Shown here one piece after another: positions 7,958-16,493 of a stretch of 64,000 nt of DNA (positions are counted from its first letter, which is position 1; the number at the start of each line of letters is the position of its first letter). This DNA comes from Gemmatimonadota bacterium (GTDB lineage Bacteria; Gemmatimonadota; Gemmatimonadetes; Gemmatimonadales; Gemmatimonadaceae), in assembly GCA_016182795.1 (NCBI GenBank), contig JACPFW010000039.1:24892-88891 (forward strand), read 5' to 3'. The translations under genes and the position numbers were made by a program. Below the pieces are notes generated by a model. That model searched no databases. It had not been told where the DNA came from and was given only the letters and a program-made list of their open reading frames with translations.

Positions 7958-8734
7958 ATGACCACTTCCTCCCAGTACTCCGCCGACGGCTCCGTCGATC
8001 TCCGCGTCGACGCGGGTGTCGCCACCATCCGGTTCGGCCATCCGAAGAGCAACAGTCTGCCGGGCACGCTGCTGCGGTCGCTGGCCTCGACCATCACGCA
8101 CACGGCCGAACGCGACGCCGTGCGCGTCATCGTCCTGCGCAGTGAGGGCGACGGCACCTTCTGCGCCGGTGCGTCGTTCGACGAACTGGCGGCCATCGAC
8201 AACGCGGACGACGGCAAGGAGTTCTTCCTCGGCTTCGCCCGCGTCATCCTGGCGATGATCAGCGCGCCAGTTCCGATAGTCACCGCGGTGCAGGGGCGCG
8301 TGGCGGGGGGCGGCGTGGGGTTGGTGGCGGCGTCGGACTATGTGATTGCCGTGGAGCAAGCGTCGCTCAAGCTCAGCGAACTGGCGGTCGGCATTGGGCC
8401 GTTCGTGGTGGGGCCGGTGATCGTGCACAAGATCGGCATTGGCGCCTACGGCGCGATGTCGCTCGACGCCGACTGGCGCGACGCCGAGTGGGCCGAGCGG
8501 CAGGGGCTGTATGCCAAGGTGGTGGCCGGGTCGATGGCGCTCGACGCCGCCGTCGAGGCGCGCGCCGCGCAGCTCGCGGCGTCGAACCCCGAGGCCGTGC
8601 GCGCCATCAAGCGCGTGTTGTGGGCCGACACCGACGACTGGGAAAAGCTGCTCGAGAAGCGCGCCGAGGTGTCGGGTAGCCTGGTGTTGAGCAAGTTCAC
8701 GCGCGCCGCGATCCAGAAGTTCAACGCGCGGTAG
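7958..8734 (+). CDS. enoyl-CoA hydratase/isomerase family protein
   Basis: Crotonase-fold enzyme of 258 residues, probably acting on a CoA-linked intermediate of phenylacetate or branched-chain degradation. It carries [19 protein letters not shown] (oxyanion-hole loop), [16 protein letters not shown] (second loop) and [17 protein letters not shown]. The ATG at 7958 is chosen because crotonases start shortly before the VATIRFGHP strand; upstream residues look non-coding. It is transcribed divergently from paaA, which supports a role in the same pathway as a PaaF/PaaG-like step, but the exact reaction (hydratase or isomerase) cannot be told from motifs. Confidence 0.88.
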   Translation: MTTSSQYSADGSVDLRVDAGVATIRFGHPKSNSLPGTLLRSLASTITHTAERDAVRVIVLRSEGDGTFCAGASFDELAAIDNADDGKEFFLGFARVILAMISAPVPIVTAVQGRVAGGGVGLVAASDYVIAVEQASLKLSELAVGIGPFVVGPVIVHKIGIGAYGAMSLDADWRDAEWAERQGLYAKVVAGSMALDAAVEARAAQLAASNPEAVRAIKRVLWADTDDWEKLLEKRAEVSGSLVLSKFTRAAIQKFNAR

Positions 8735-8742
8735 GGACCGCC

Positions 8743-8758
8743 GCGGCGCGCGCGCCGC
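8743..8758. terminator. palindrome between convergent genes
   Basis: A perfect 16-bp GC palindrome (GCGGCGCG followed by its complement) between the stop codons of the hydratase and the Lrp regulator. It lacks a T-run, so terminator function is a weak inference. Confidence 0.35.
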
Positions 8759-9264
8759 TACGGCAGCAGGTCGAAGGCCACGCCAAAGCGCGGATTGCGC
8801 GTATGCGAGAAGATCAGCGACGTCTCCATGTGCGCCACTTCTGGCCGCGTGGCGAACGCCGAGAGCGCGAAGTCGCGCAGATGCTCCGCGTCGCGCACCG
8901 CCACATGCACCAGGTAGTCGTTGGCGCCGGCCACGTGAAACGCCCCGCGCACCTCGGGCAGCGTGCCGACGTGGCGCTCGAACGCGGCAATCGCCGTGCG
9001 CGCGTGCTTTTCCAGGCGAATGGCGATCAGCGCCTCGAGCGTGACGCCGTGCACGCGCGGGTCGACTTCAGCGTGGTAGCCGAGCAGGGCGCCCGAACTC
9101 TCCAGCCGACGCACGCGCGCTAGGCAGCTCGACGGCGCGAGCCCGACGCGCGCGGCGAGTTCCTTGTTGGAAATCCGCGCATCGTTCTGCAGATGGGCGA
9201 GGATTTCGCGGTCAATTCGGTCGATCAGCGTCGGATCGAGCTTGGATCGCATATTATTCGGCAT
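8758..9264 (-). CDS. Lrp/AsnC family transcription regulator
   Basis: DNA-binding regulator of 168 residues. The N-terminal winged helix has LIDRIDREILAHLQNDARIS and NKELAARVGLAPSSCLARVR; the C-terminal RAM/ACT-like domain carries GTLPEVRGAFHVAGANDYLV, the ligand-sensing region that binds amino acids in the family. It is divergent from a Cys/Met-type PLP enzyme with only 63 bp between starts, the classic layout for a local regulator of an amino-acid enzyme. A small imperfect palindrome at 9288-9300 is a candidate binding site. Confidence 0.92.
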   Translation of the reverse strand: MPNNMRSKLDPTLIDRIDREILAHLQNDARISNKELAARVGLAPSSCLARVRRLESSGALLGYHAEVDPRVHGVTLEALIAIRLEKHARTAIAAFERHVGTLPEVRGAFHVAGANDYLVHVAVRDAEHLRDFALSAFATRPEVAHMETSLIFSHTRNPRFGVAFDLLP

Positions 9265-9327
9265 CTATCCGCCAAAGTTCTGGATACTGCTAATATAGCA
9301 TGCAGAAACCGAACATGGAGCTGAATT
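9265..9327. promoter_or_regulatory. divergent promoter region with candidate Lrp site
   Basis: Short AT-rich gap between two divergent starts. TGCTA-ATA-TAGCA at 9288-9300 is an inverted repeat with a TAATAT core that could serve both as -10 and as Lrp operator. GGAG at 9316-9319 is a good ribosome site for the gene starting at 9328. Confidence 0.5.
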
Positions 9328-10551
9328 ATGGACAAAGCCTTCTCGACCCGCGCGGTGCATGCCGGTCGGCACGACTTCATTAGCAAGGGCGTGCACGCTC
9401 CGCCGATCGACTTCAGCTCCACCTACCCGACGCCCGATCTCGAGGTCGCGGCGAGGTCGTTCGACAGCATGGTCTCCGGCGACAGTCCCGAAGGGAACTC
9501 GTTCGTCTACCAGCGCCTGTTCAATCCGACCACCGATCGCTTTGAGCGTGCGCTCGCCGAACTCGAGGGAGCCGAGGACGCCGCGGCTTTTGCGTCCGGC
9601 ATGGCGGCGTTTTCCGCCGTGCTGCTGGCGTCCAAGTCGCGCGGCACACACATCGTGGCCGTGCGTCCGATCTACGGCACCGCCGACCATCTGCTGACGT
9701 CGGGCCTGCTCGGCATGTCGGTCACGTGGACCACGCAGGACGCGATCGCCGCCGCGATTCGCCCCGACACGGCGCTGGTGGTCATTGAGACGCCGGCCAA
9801 CCCGACGCTCGAACTCGTCGATATCGCCGCCGTCGTGCGGCAGGCTGGCAGCGTGCCGGTAATCGTGGACTCCACGTTCGCCACGCCGGTGCTGCAGCAG
9901 CCGATCGCCCACGGCGCCGCGATGGTGCTGCACAGCGCCACGAAGTTCCTCGGCGGGCACGGCGACGTGCTGGCTGGCGTGGTCGCCGGCGCGCACTCGT
10001 TCATTCGTGACGTCAAGCATGTGCGGGCGGCCACCGGCGGCCTGCTGCATCCGCTGGCGTCGTTCATGCTGCACCGCGGCCTGCCGACGCTCGCCCTGCG
10101 CGTGGAGCGGTCGCAGGATTCGGCAACCGAACTGGCAGTGCGGCTGGCCGATGACCGCCGCGTGGCGAGCGTGCTGTATCCGGGACTCCCTGGGCACGAT
10201 CCGCGCGGGTTGTTGGGGCATCAGATGCTCGGGCCCGGAAGCATTCTCTCCTTCGAACTCGGGAGCGACGATCCGGCGGTGATGCGTGCCTTCCTCGGCG
10301 CGCTCGAGATCATCACGCCAGCGGTCAGCCTTGGCTCAACGGACTCGCTGATCCAGCCGCCGGCCGCCCTGACGCACCGCGTGGTGGAGGAATCGGCGCG
10401 CGAGGCGGTGGGGATCAGCCGCGGGCTGCTGAGAATGAGCGTCGGACTCGAGGACGTGCGCGACCTGTGGCGCGATCTGGACCACGCGCTCGCCGAGGTG
10501 GCGTCTCGTCTCGAGATGCGCCCGCGTGCGGCAGCTCTGACGGGGCGGTAG
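9328..10551 (+). CDS. Cys/Met metabolism PLP enzyme (gamma-lyase/synthase type)
   Basis: Fold-type I PLP enzyme of 407 residues acting on sulfur amino acids, such as methionine gamma-lyase or cystathionine lyase/synthase. Motifs in order: FSTRAVHAG, FVYQRLFNPTTDRFERALAE, AAAFASGMAAFSAVL, VVIETPANPTLELVD, and HSATKFLGGHGDV with the cofactor lysine at residue 206. The C-terminal domain has SLGSTDSLIQPPAALTH and RMSVGLEDVRDL. Which of the reactions it performs is not decidable by eye. Divergent from an Lrp regulator, suggesting induction or repression by its amino-acid substrate. Followed by an intrinsic terminator. Confidence 0.9.
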   Translation: MDKAFSTRAVHAGRHDFISKGVHAPPIDFSSTYPTPDLEVAARSFDSMVSGDSPEGNSFVYQRLFNPTTDRFERALAELEGAEDAAAFASGMAAFSAVLLASKSRGTHIVAVRPIYGTADHLLTSGLLGMSVTWTTQDAIAAAIRPDTALVVIETPANPTLELVDIAAVVRQAGSVPVIVDSTFATPVLQQPIAHGAAMVLHSATKFLGGHGDVLAGVVAGAHSFIRDVKHVRAATGGLLHPLASFMLHRGLPTLALRVERSQDSATELAVRLADDRRVASVLYPGLPGHDPRGLLGHQMLGPGSILSFELGSDDPAVMRAFLGALEIITPAVSLGSTDSLIQPPAALTHRVVEESAREAVGISRGLLRMSVGLEDVRDLWRDLDHALAEVASRLEMRPRAAALTGR

Positions 10552-10581
10552 CCGCCCTCGACGGGGCACAGGCAGCACCGA

Positions 10582-10627
10582 ACGGGAGCCGCGCACATAG
10601 ACTTTGGGCGCGGTTCCCGTCATTTTT
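10582..10627 (+). terminator. intrinsic terminator after PLP enzyme gene
   Basis: A 13-bp stem (10582-10594 with 10608-10620, one G-U pair), 13-base loop, followed by a T5 run at 10623-10627. This is the clearest factor-independent terminator in the window. Confidence 0.8.
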
Positions 10628-10731
10628 ATGATGTTCCCGCCGGTGCGCGCCGAGTTGCGCGCCGTCGGGCGTCTGCATTTGCCGCCAATGGCCGCCAAGT
10701 CGGCGACCTCGCACTGTATCCAAGGAGTCCA

Positions 10732-12171
10732 ATGTCGGTTAGCGCACTGCCCATGGTCATCCAGGGGGGAATGGGAATTGCCGTTTCCAACTGGAAGCTG
10801 GCGAGCGCCGTTGCCGCGATGGGCCAGCTGGGCGTGGTGTCGGGCACCGCGCTGGACTCGGTTTTTGTGCGTCGCCTGCAGGACGGCGATCCGTGCGGGG
10901 CCGTGCGCCGCGCGCTGGCGAACTTCCCCAAGCCCGAAGTCGCCGCCGAGATGCTGAAGAAGTACTTCAAGCCGGGGGGACGCGCGCCGGGCGAACCGTA
11001 CGCGGTGCTCCCCATGTACCGGCAGGCGGTGAGCGCGTTCCGCGAGCAGGTGACCATTGCCGCCAACTTCGTGGAAGTCTGGCTGGCCAAGGAAGGGCAT
11101 CAGGGCAAGGTGGGCATCAATCTGCTCACCAAGGTGCAGATGCCGACGCTGCCGTCGCTGTATGGCGCGATGCTGGCGGGCGGGGATGTGGTGCTGATGG
11201 GCGCCGGGATTCCGCGCGAGATCCCCGGCGCGCTCGACGCGCTGGCGGTGCACGCGACCGCGACGCTGCGCCTCGACGTGGACGGCCAGCCGGCCGACCA
11301 GCCGGTGACGCTCTCGTTTGATCCGACCACGCACGGTCTCACGGACGTCTCGCTCAAGCGCCCCGATTTCTACGCCATCGTTGCCGCGCACACGCTGGCG
11401 ACGAATCTGTCGAAGAAGGCGACGGGGAAGGTGAACGGCTTCATTGTCGAGGCCCCCACGGCGGGCGGCCACAACGCGCCGCCGCGCGGCCCGCTGCAGC
11501 TCAATGAGCGCGGCGAGCCGATCTACGGCCCGCGTGACGAGGTCGACCTCGACGCGATGCGCGCGCTGGGCGTGCCGTTCTGGCTTGCCGGCAGCGCCGG
11601 CACGCCCGAGGGGCTGGAGTATGCGCTGAGCCGCGGCGCGGCGGGCATTCAGGTGGGCACCGCCTTTGCGTACGCCGACGAGTCGGGCTTCACGGCCGAG
11701 ATCAAGCGCGAGGTGCTGCGCGGCGTGGCGGCCGGCCTGGTGAACGTGCGCACCGATCCGCGGGCGTCGCCCACGGGCTTCCCCTTCAAGCTGATGGAGG
11801 GGGCGGGCATCGCCCAGCAGGATGACACGCGCGAGCGATGCTGCGACCTGGGCTACCTGCGCACGGCGGCGCGCCTGCCCGATGGCAAGCTGGTGTATCG
11901 TTGCTCGGCGGCGCCGGTCAAGAATTTCGTGAATGCCGGCGGCACCGAGGAGGACACCGTGGGGCGGCGCTGCCTGTGCAATGGCCTGATGTCGGCGATC
12001 GGGCTGGGGCAGGTGCGCTCCAACGGGGTGGTGGAACCGCCGCTGGTGACCAGCGGCGATGCCCTGCGCGAGCTGGCCGCCGTGGCGCAGGGCCGCGAGT
12101 CGTACGCCGCGCGCGACGTGCTGGCGTACGTGCTCGGGCCGAAGCACAGCGGCGTCGCGCTGGCCGTCTAG
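10732..12171 (+). CDS. nitronate monooxygenase-like FMN protein with C-terminal Cys motif
   Basis: TIM-barrel flavoprotein of the nitronate monooxygenase/2-nitropropane dioxygenase type, 479 residues, longer than the usual 320-350. Motifs: VIQGGMGIAVSNWKLASAVA, VGINLLTKVQMPTL, FIVEAPTAGGHNAPPRG, FWLAGSAGTPEGLEYAL and AAGIQVGTAFAYADESG (phosphate-binding region). The C-terminal 110 residues add cysteines in RCCDLG, YRCSA and RRCLCNG, a feature of a distinct long subfamily that might bind metal or Fe-S; this is inference. AAGGAG lies just before the ATG. The substrate is unknown; a hemerythrin gene follows 31 bp later. Confidence 0.82.
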   Translation: MSVSALPMVIQGGMGIAVSNWKLASAVAAMGQLGVVSGTALDSVFVRRLQDGDPCGAVRRALANFPKPEVAAEMLKKYFKPGGRAPGEPYAVLPMYRQAVSAFREQVTIAANFVEVWLAKEGHQGKVGINLLTKVQMPTLPSLYGAMLAGGDVVLMGAGIPREIPGALDALAVHATATLRLDVDGQPADQPVTLSFDPTTHGLTDVSLKRPDFYAIVAAHTLATNLSKKATGKVNGFIVEAPTAGGHNAPPRGPLQLNERGEPIYGPRDEVDLDAMRALGVPFWLAGSAGTPEGLEYALSRGAAGIQVGTAFAYADESGFTAEIKREVLRGVAAGLVNVRTDPRASPTGFPFKLMEGAGIAQQDDTRERCCDLGYLRTAARLPDGKLVYRCSAAPVKNFVNAGGTEEDTVGRRCLCNGLMSAIGLGQVRSNGVVEPPLVTSGDALRELAAVAQGRESYAARDVLAYVLGPKHSGVALAV

Positions 12172-12202
12172 GCGATGCTCCACCGATCCGGGCGCTGCGA
12201 AA

Positions 12203-12622
12203 ATGAAGTATGAGTGGACCGAGGCGATGGCCACGGGCGTCGCCGAGCTGGACGAGGAACACCGGATCCTGATCTCGTGGATCAATCGGCTGAGCGACGC
12301 CAACGAGAGCGGCGACTTCGAGTCGGAAGTGAAGCGCATCCTCGCGTTCCTCGCCGTCTACGCGGCCAAGCACTTCACCCACGAGGAGCGCTGCTTCAAC
12401 GAGACGCGCTGCCCGTTCGCGGCGGCCAACAAACAGGCGCACGACGGCTTTGTGGCGCTCATCGACCGGACCCGAGCCGAGTGCGAGGAACACGGCGTGA
12501 CGCTCAACCGGGCCCTCGAGCTGCATCATGGCCTCGGTTCGTGGCTGCAAAGCCACATTCTGCGGCTGGACACGACGCTCAAGCCGTGCGTTGGGCTAAT
12601 GGATGGGGACCGGCGCGCGTAA
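12203..12622 (+). CDS. bacteriohemerythrin
   Basis: Non-haem di-iron oxygen-binding protein of 139 residues. It shows the hemerythrin signature: WTEAMATGVAELDEEHRILI, AVYAAKHFTHEERCFNE, QAHDGFVALI and LQSHILRLD, giving the histidine/carboxylate ligand set H..HxxxE..H..H. The ATG at 12203 is the first codon in register with the domain start (KYEWTEAM). It may store oxygen or sense it, or shuttle oxygen to an oxygenase such as the preceding flavoprotein; the pairing is only positional. Confidence 0.92.
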   Translation: MKYEWTEAMATGVAELDEEHRILISWINRLSDANESGDFESEVKRILAFLAVYAAKHFTHEERCFNETRCPFAAANKQAHDGFVALIDRTRAECEEHGVTLNRALELHHGLGSWLQSHILRLDTTLKPCVGLMDGDRRA

Positions 12623-12710
12623 TTAGTAAACCGTTGCCAGCTGGGCGGGTTCTAAGCTTCGGTCCCCGCTGCGTCGCAACGTCCCCGTTTCTACCCGTTG
12701 CCCCAGGATT

Positions 12711-15700
12711 ATGAGATTCTCGAGCGTGCTCCGCTGTGCGCTGGCCGTGATAGCCGTGGCGTGCTCCTTCCCGTCCGCCTCCCTCGCGCAGTCCGTGGAC
12801 GTGATTCGCGGCCGCGTGATTGGCGAAGACTCCGTGCCGATTGCCGGCGCGCGTGTGCAGGCCGTGTCGCTGAGCGGCAACGTGATGCGCAAGGCGCTGT
12901 CGGACAACAACGGCCGGTTCACCATCACGTTCCCCAATGGCGACGGCGACTACATGGTCACCGTGCAGGCCATCGGATTCACGATGAAGCGGTTTGAGGT
13001 GAAGCGTACCGCCGATCAGGAGATCCTCATCGCCGACGCCAAGCTGTCGCGCGCGATGACGGAGCTCGAGGCCGTACGCGTGACGCCGGGCGAGCGGACG
13101 CGGGCCAACCGCGACGACCGCCAGCCCGACATTTCGGGGAGCGAGCGCAACGTGAGCGCCGCCAACGTGGCGGCGGGGGACGCCGGCAATATCGCGGCCA
13201 TGGCGTCGTCGCTTCCGGGCGTGACGCTGGTGCCGGGGACGTCGGGCGACGCCTCCGGTTTCTCGGTGCTGGGGCTGACCCCCGACCAGAACGCGACGAC
13301 GCTGAACGGCGGCTCGTTCGGCGGGGCCGACGTGCCGCGCGATGCCGGCGTGTCGAGTTCGCTGTCGACCAGCCCGTACGATGTGTCGCGCGGCGGGTTC
13401 AGCGGGGCGCAGTTCAACATCCGATCGCAATCGGGCAACAACTTCCCGACGCGCACCAACTCGCTGATCTTCGACGCGCCGTTCCTGCAGTGGACCGACA
13501 AGGCGGCGCGCGCCATCGGCCAGGAGTACACGAAGGTGTCGCTGGGCGGGCTGCTGTCGGGGCCGATCAAGATTGACGAGGCGTTCTACAACGTCTCGTA
13601 TCAGCTAGACCGCAAGGCCAACGACGTGCAGACGCTGCTCAACACGTCGTCCACGGGCCTGGTTACAAGCGGCATCAGCCCGGATTCCGCGTCGCGGCTC
13701 CTGAATATCCTGCGCGCCAAGGGGATTCCGCTCTCGCCGCGCGGCACGCTGAGCAACCGGTACACCGACATCGGCTCGCTGTTGGCGACGCTGAACATCG
13801 CGCCGATGGGATCGCGCACGGGGGCGGCGTACGCGCTGACGTTCAACGGGTCGGCGAACCGCAGCGCGCCGGTGGGCGGATCGATTGGCGAACTGCCCGG
13901 GCACAGCGGGGAGCGCACCGGATACAACGGCGGCGTGCAGGGGCGGCACTCGGCGTACTTCGAGTCCGGTCTGCTCTCCGGAATCCTCTCCGAGACGAAC
14001 ATCACGCTCAACGGGTCGCACAGCGAAGGGAACCCGTACTACGACATGCCGAGCGGCACGGTGCGCGTGAACTCCGCGCTGCCCGACGGGTCGATGGGGG
14101 TGCGCTCGGTGCAGTTTGGCGGGAGCAACTTCCTGAACAACGCCACCGACAACTCGAGCATCGGCGGGATCAACACGCTGTCGTGGTTCTCCAAGAACAA
14201 CAAACATCGGCTCAAGCTGACCACCGAACTGCGACGCGACGCCTTTACGCAGGACCAGACGACGAATCAGCTTGGCTCGTTCAGCTACCTGTCGCTCGCC
14301 GATCTCGAGGCCGGACGGGCGGCCTCGTACTCGCGGCAGCTGTCGCCGCGCGTGCGCAGCGGCGCGCAGACGGTGGGCGCGATCGCGCTCGGAGACGCGT
14401 GGCGCAAGAGCAACGACCTGCAGATCCAGTACGGCGTGCGCGTGGACGGCAACGCGTTCAGCGCCGGCCCGACGGAGAATCCCGAAATCGAGCGGCTGTT
14501 CGGGGCACGGAACAGCGCGACGCCCAACCATGTATATGTGAGTCCGCGGCTCGGCTTCGCGTGGCAGTACGGCGAGGGGGCGCAGATTCCGGGCTTCGAG
14601 GGGGCGATCCGCGGTCCGCGCGCGGTGGTGCGCGGCGGCGTGGGCGTCTTCCAGAACGTGCCGCAGTCCACGCTGCTCGGCCCAGCGCTCGACAACACCG
14701 GGCTGTCGTCGGGCGTGCAGCAGCTCACCTGCGTGGGCGGCACGGTGCCGGCGCAGTCGTGGAGCAGCTGGGCCACGAGCCAGGCGTCGATTCCGGCCAC
14801 CTGCGCTGACGGCTCGGTAACATCGCCGTTCACGAATGTGGCGCCGAACGTCACGTTCTTCAGCAAGGAATGGCAGTCGACGCGCAGCGTGCGCGGCAAC
14901 CTGCAGTGGAACGGCCCGGTGGCGAAGGGGCGGTTCACGGCGACGGTGGACCTGACGGTGTCGTCAAACCTCAACCAGCCGGCCAACTACGATCTCAACT
15001 TCGCCGGGGTGCCCAAGTTCAATCTCCCCAGCGAGGGCGGGCGGCCGGTCTTCGTGCCGGTGACGAGCATCGATCCGATGACCGGGCTCTCGGCGCCGCG
15101 CTCGTCGCGCCTGCGCCCGGAGTTCAACGCGGTCAACGAGTCGCGGTCGGACCTACGGTCGGAGTCGACGCAGCTTTCGCTGCGTCTAATGCCGATGACG
15201 TTCAGCTCCAAGCTGGGCTGGAACCTCGCCTACGTGTACGGCGATGTGCGCGAGCAGTATCGCGGCTTCCAGAGCACTGCCGGCGACCCGCGCGCTGTGG
15301 CGTGGGGGCGCTCGGCGGCCGCATCGAAGCACCAGGTGCAGTACTCGCTCAACTACAACTTCTTTGACGCGGTGCGCGTCTACTGGAATGGCAACGTACG
15401 GGCCGGGTGGTACTACACGCCGGGCGTGAGCGGCGATCTGAACGGCGACGGGTTGTACAATGATCGCGCGTTCATCCCCAATCCGTCGTCGACGGCGGAC
15501 CCAGCGCTCGCGTCGGCCATGCAATCATTGCTGGCGAGTTCGACGGGGGGCGCCAAGAAGTGCCTCGAGTCACAGCTTGGCCGAGTGGCCGACCGCAACA
15601 GCTGCCAGGGGCCGTGGACGCACTCGGCGTTCCTGAGCGTCTCGTTCAATCCCATCCGTCTCCACCTGCCGCAGCGCGCCAACATCCAGTTCCAGGTGAG

Positions 15701-16463
15701 CAACCCCATTGGCGCCGCCGACCTGCTGGTCAACGGCGAGAACAACCTGAAGGGATGGGGGCAGACGATCCAGCCGGAGGCGACGCTGCTGTATGTGCGC
15801 GGCTTCAATCCCGCGACGCAGCGCTTCACGTACGAGGTCAACCAGCGCTTCGGCTCCACCAAGCCGTCGCAGACCACGATTCGCCAGCCCGTGACGGTGA
15901 CGGCGCTGATGCGCGTGGACCTTGGCCCGGCGCGCGAGCGCACGCTGCTCACGCAGCAGCTCGACCGCGGCCGTCGTCTGGCCGGCCAGAAGGCGAGCGA
16001 GTCGATGCTCAACGCGATGTACGGCGCCGGAGGCGTGACGATCAACCCGATGGCGATGATCCTGCGCCAGACCGACAGCCTGCATCTGACGTCGGCGCAG
16101 GGCGACAGCCTGGCGACGATCAACCGCGCGTACCTCATCACGCTGAACCGGCTGTGGGCGCCGGTGATCAAGGAACTGGCGGGGCTGAGCGACAACTTCA
16201 GCCACGACGAAGCCTACGCGCAGTACCGCAAGACGCGCGAGGCGTCGGTGGATGAACTGCTCAAGATCGCGCCGCGCGTGAAGAACATCCTGACCAAGGA
16301 ACAGCAGCGGAAACTGCCGGCGCTCGTCGCCGCGCATTTGGATCCGTGGTATCTGCAGTCAATCCGCACGGCCACCGTTGGCGGCACGTCGGGCGGTCCG
16401 TTCATGTTCATGGGCGGCGGCGGCGGTGGCCCCGGTGTGCAGTCCATCATGATTCGCCGGTAG
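12711..16463 (+). CDS. TonB-type outer-membrane receptor with C-terminal Spy/CpxP-like extension
   Basis: Large outer-membrane protein of 1250 residues. A signal peptide (residues 1-26, ends SASLAQ) is followed by a carboxypeptidase-regulatory-like domain (VIRGRVIGEDSVPIAGARVQ, about 30-115), a plug (SSLPGVTLVPGT, YDVSRGGFSGAQFNIRSQSG, about 150-260) and a long barrel up to about residue 1072 (PVTVTALMRVDLG). Then, unlike normal receptors that stop on the last strand, about 178 residues continue as helices with two LTxxQ motifs, LTSAQ at 1126-1130 and LTKEQ at 1194-1198, and a glycine-rich end (MFMGGGGGGPG). LTxxQ pairs mark the Spy/CpxP periplasmic chaperone family. The gene is followed after 30 bp by the secreted protein at 16494, likely in one transcript. 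Substrate unknown. Confidence 0.88.
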   Translation: MRFSSVLRCALAVIAVACSFPSASLAQSVDVIRGRVIGEDSVPIAGARVQAVSLSGNVMRKALSDNNGRFTITFPNGDGDYMVTVQAIGFTMKRFEVKRTADQEILIADAKLSRAMTELEAVRVTPGERTRANRDDRQPDISGSERNVSAANVAAGDAGNIAAMASSLPGVTLVPGTSGDASGFSVLGLTPDQNATTLNGGSFGGADVPRDAGVSSSLSTSPYDVSRGGFSGAQFNIRSQSGNNFPTRTNSLIFDAPFLQWTDKAARAIGQEYTKVSLGGLLSGPIKIDEAFYNVSYQLDRKANDVQTLLNTSSTGLVTSGISPDSASRLLNILRAKGIPLSPRGTLSNRYTDIGSLLATLNIAPMGSRTGAAYALTFNGSANRSAPVGGSIGELPGHSGERTGYNGGVQGRHSAYFESGLLSGILSETNITLNGSHSEGNPYYDMPSGTVRVNSALPDGSMGVRSVQFGGSNFLNNATDNSSIGGINTLSWFSKNNKHRLKLTTELRRDAFTQDQTTNQLGSFSYLSLADLEAGRAASYSRQLSPRVRSGAQTVGAIALGDAWRKSNDLQIQYGVRVDGNAFSAGPTENPEIERLFGARNSATPNHVYVSPRLGFAWQYGEGAQIPGFEGAIRGPRAVVRGGVGVFQNVPQSTLLGPALDNTGLSSGVQQLTCVGGTVPAQSWSSWATSQASIPATCADGSVTSPFTNVAPNVTFFSKEWQSTRSVRGNLQWNGPVAKGRFTATVDLTVSSNLNQPANYDLNFAGVPKFNLPSEGGRPVFVPVTSIDPMTGLSAPRSSRLRPEFNAVNESRSDLRSESTQLSLRLMPMTFSSKLGWNLAYVYGDVREQYRGFQSTAGDPRAVAWGRSAAASKHQVQYSLNYNFFDAVRVYWNGNVRAGWYYTPGVSGDLNGDGLYNDRAFIPNPSSTADPALASAMQSLLASSTGGAKKCLESQLGRVADRNSCQGPWTHSAFLSVSFNPIRLHLPQRANIQFQVSNPIGAADLLVNGENNLKGWGQTIQPEATLLYVRGFNPATQRFTYEVNQRFGSTKPSQTTIRQPVTVTALMRVDLGPARERTLLTQQLDRGRRLAGQKASESMLNAMYGAGGVTINPMAMILRQTDSLHLTSAQGDSLATINRAYLITLNRLWAPVIKELAGLSDNFSHDEAYAQYRKTREASVDELLKIAPRVKNILTKEQQRKLPALVAAHLDPWYLQSIRTATVGGTSGGPFMFMGGGGGGPGVQSIMIRR

Positions 16464-16493
16464 CGCAGCATGCTCCCCTTCACTCGTCCATCC

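Noticed and set aside
16470..16493. Upstream ATG for the secreted protein at 16494
   Set aside because: Alignment with its paralogue and signal-peptide shape favour 16494; neither start has a clear ribosome site, so this remains open.
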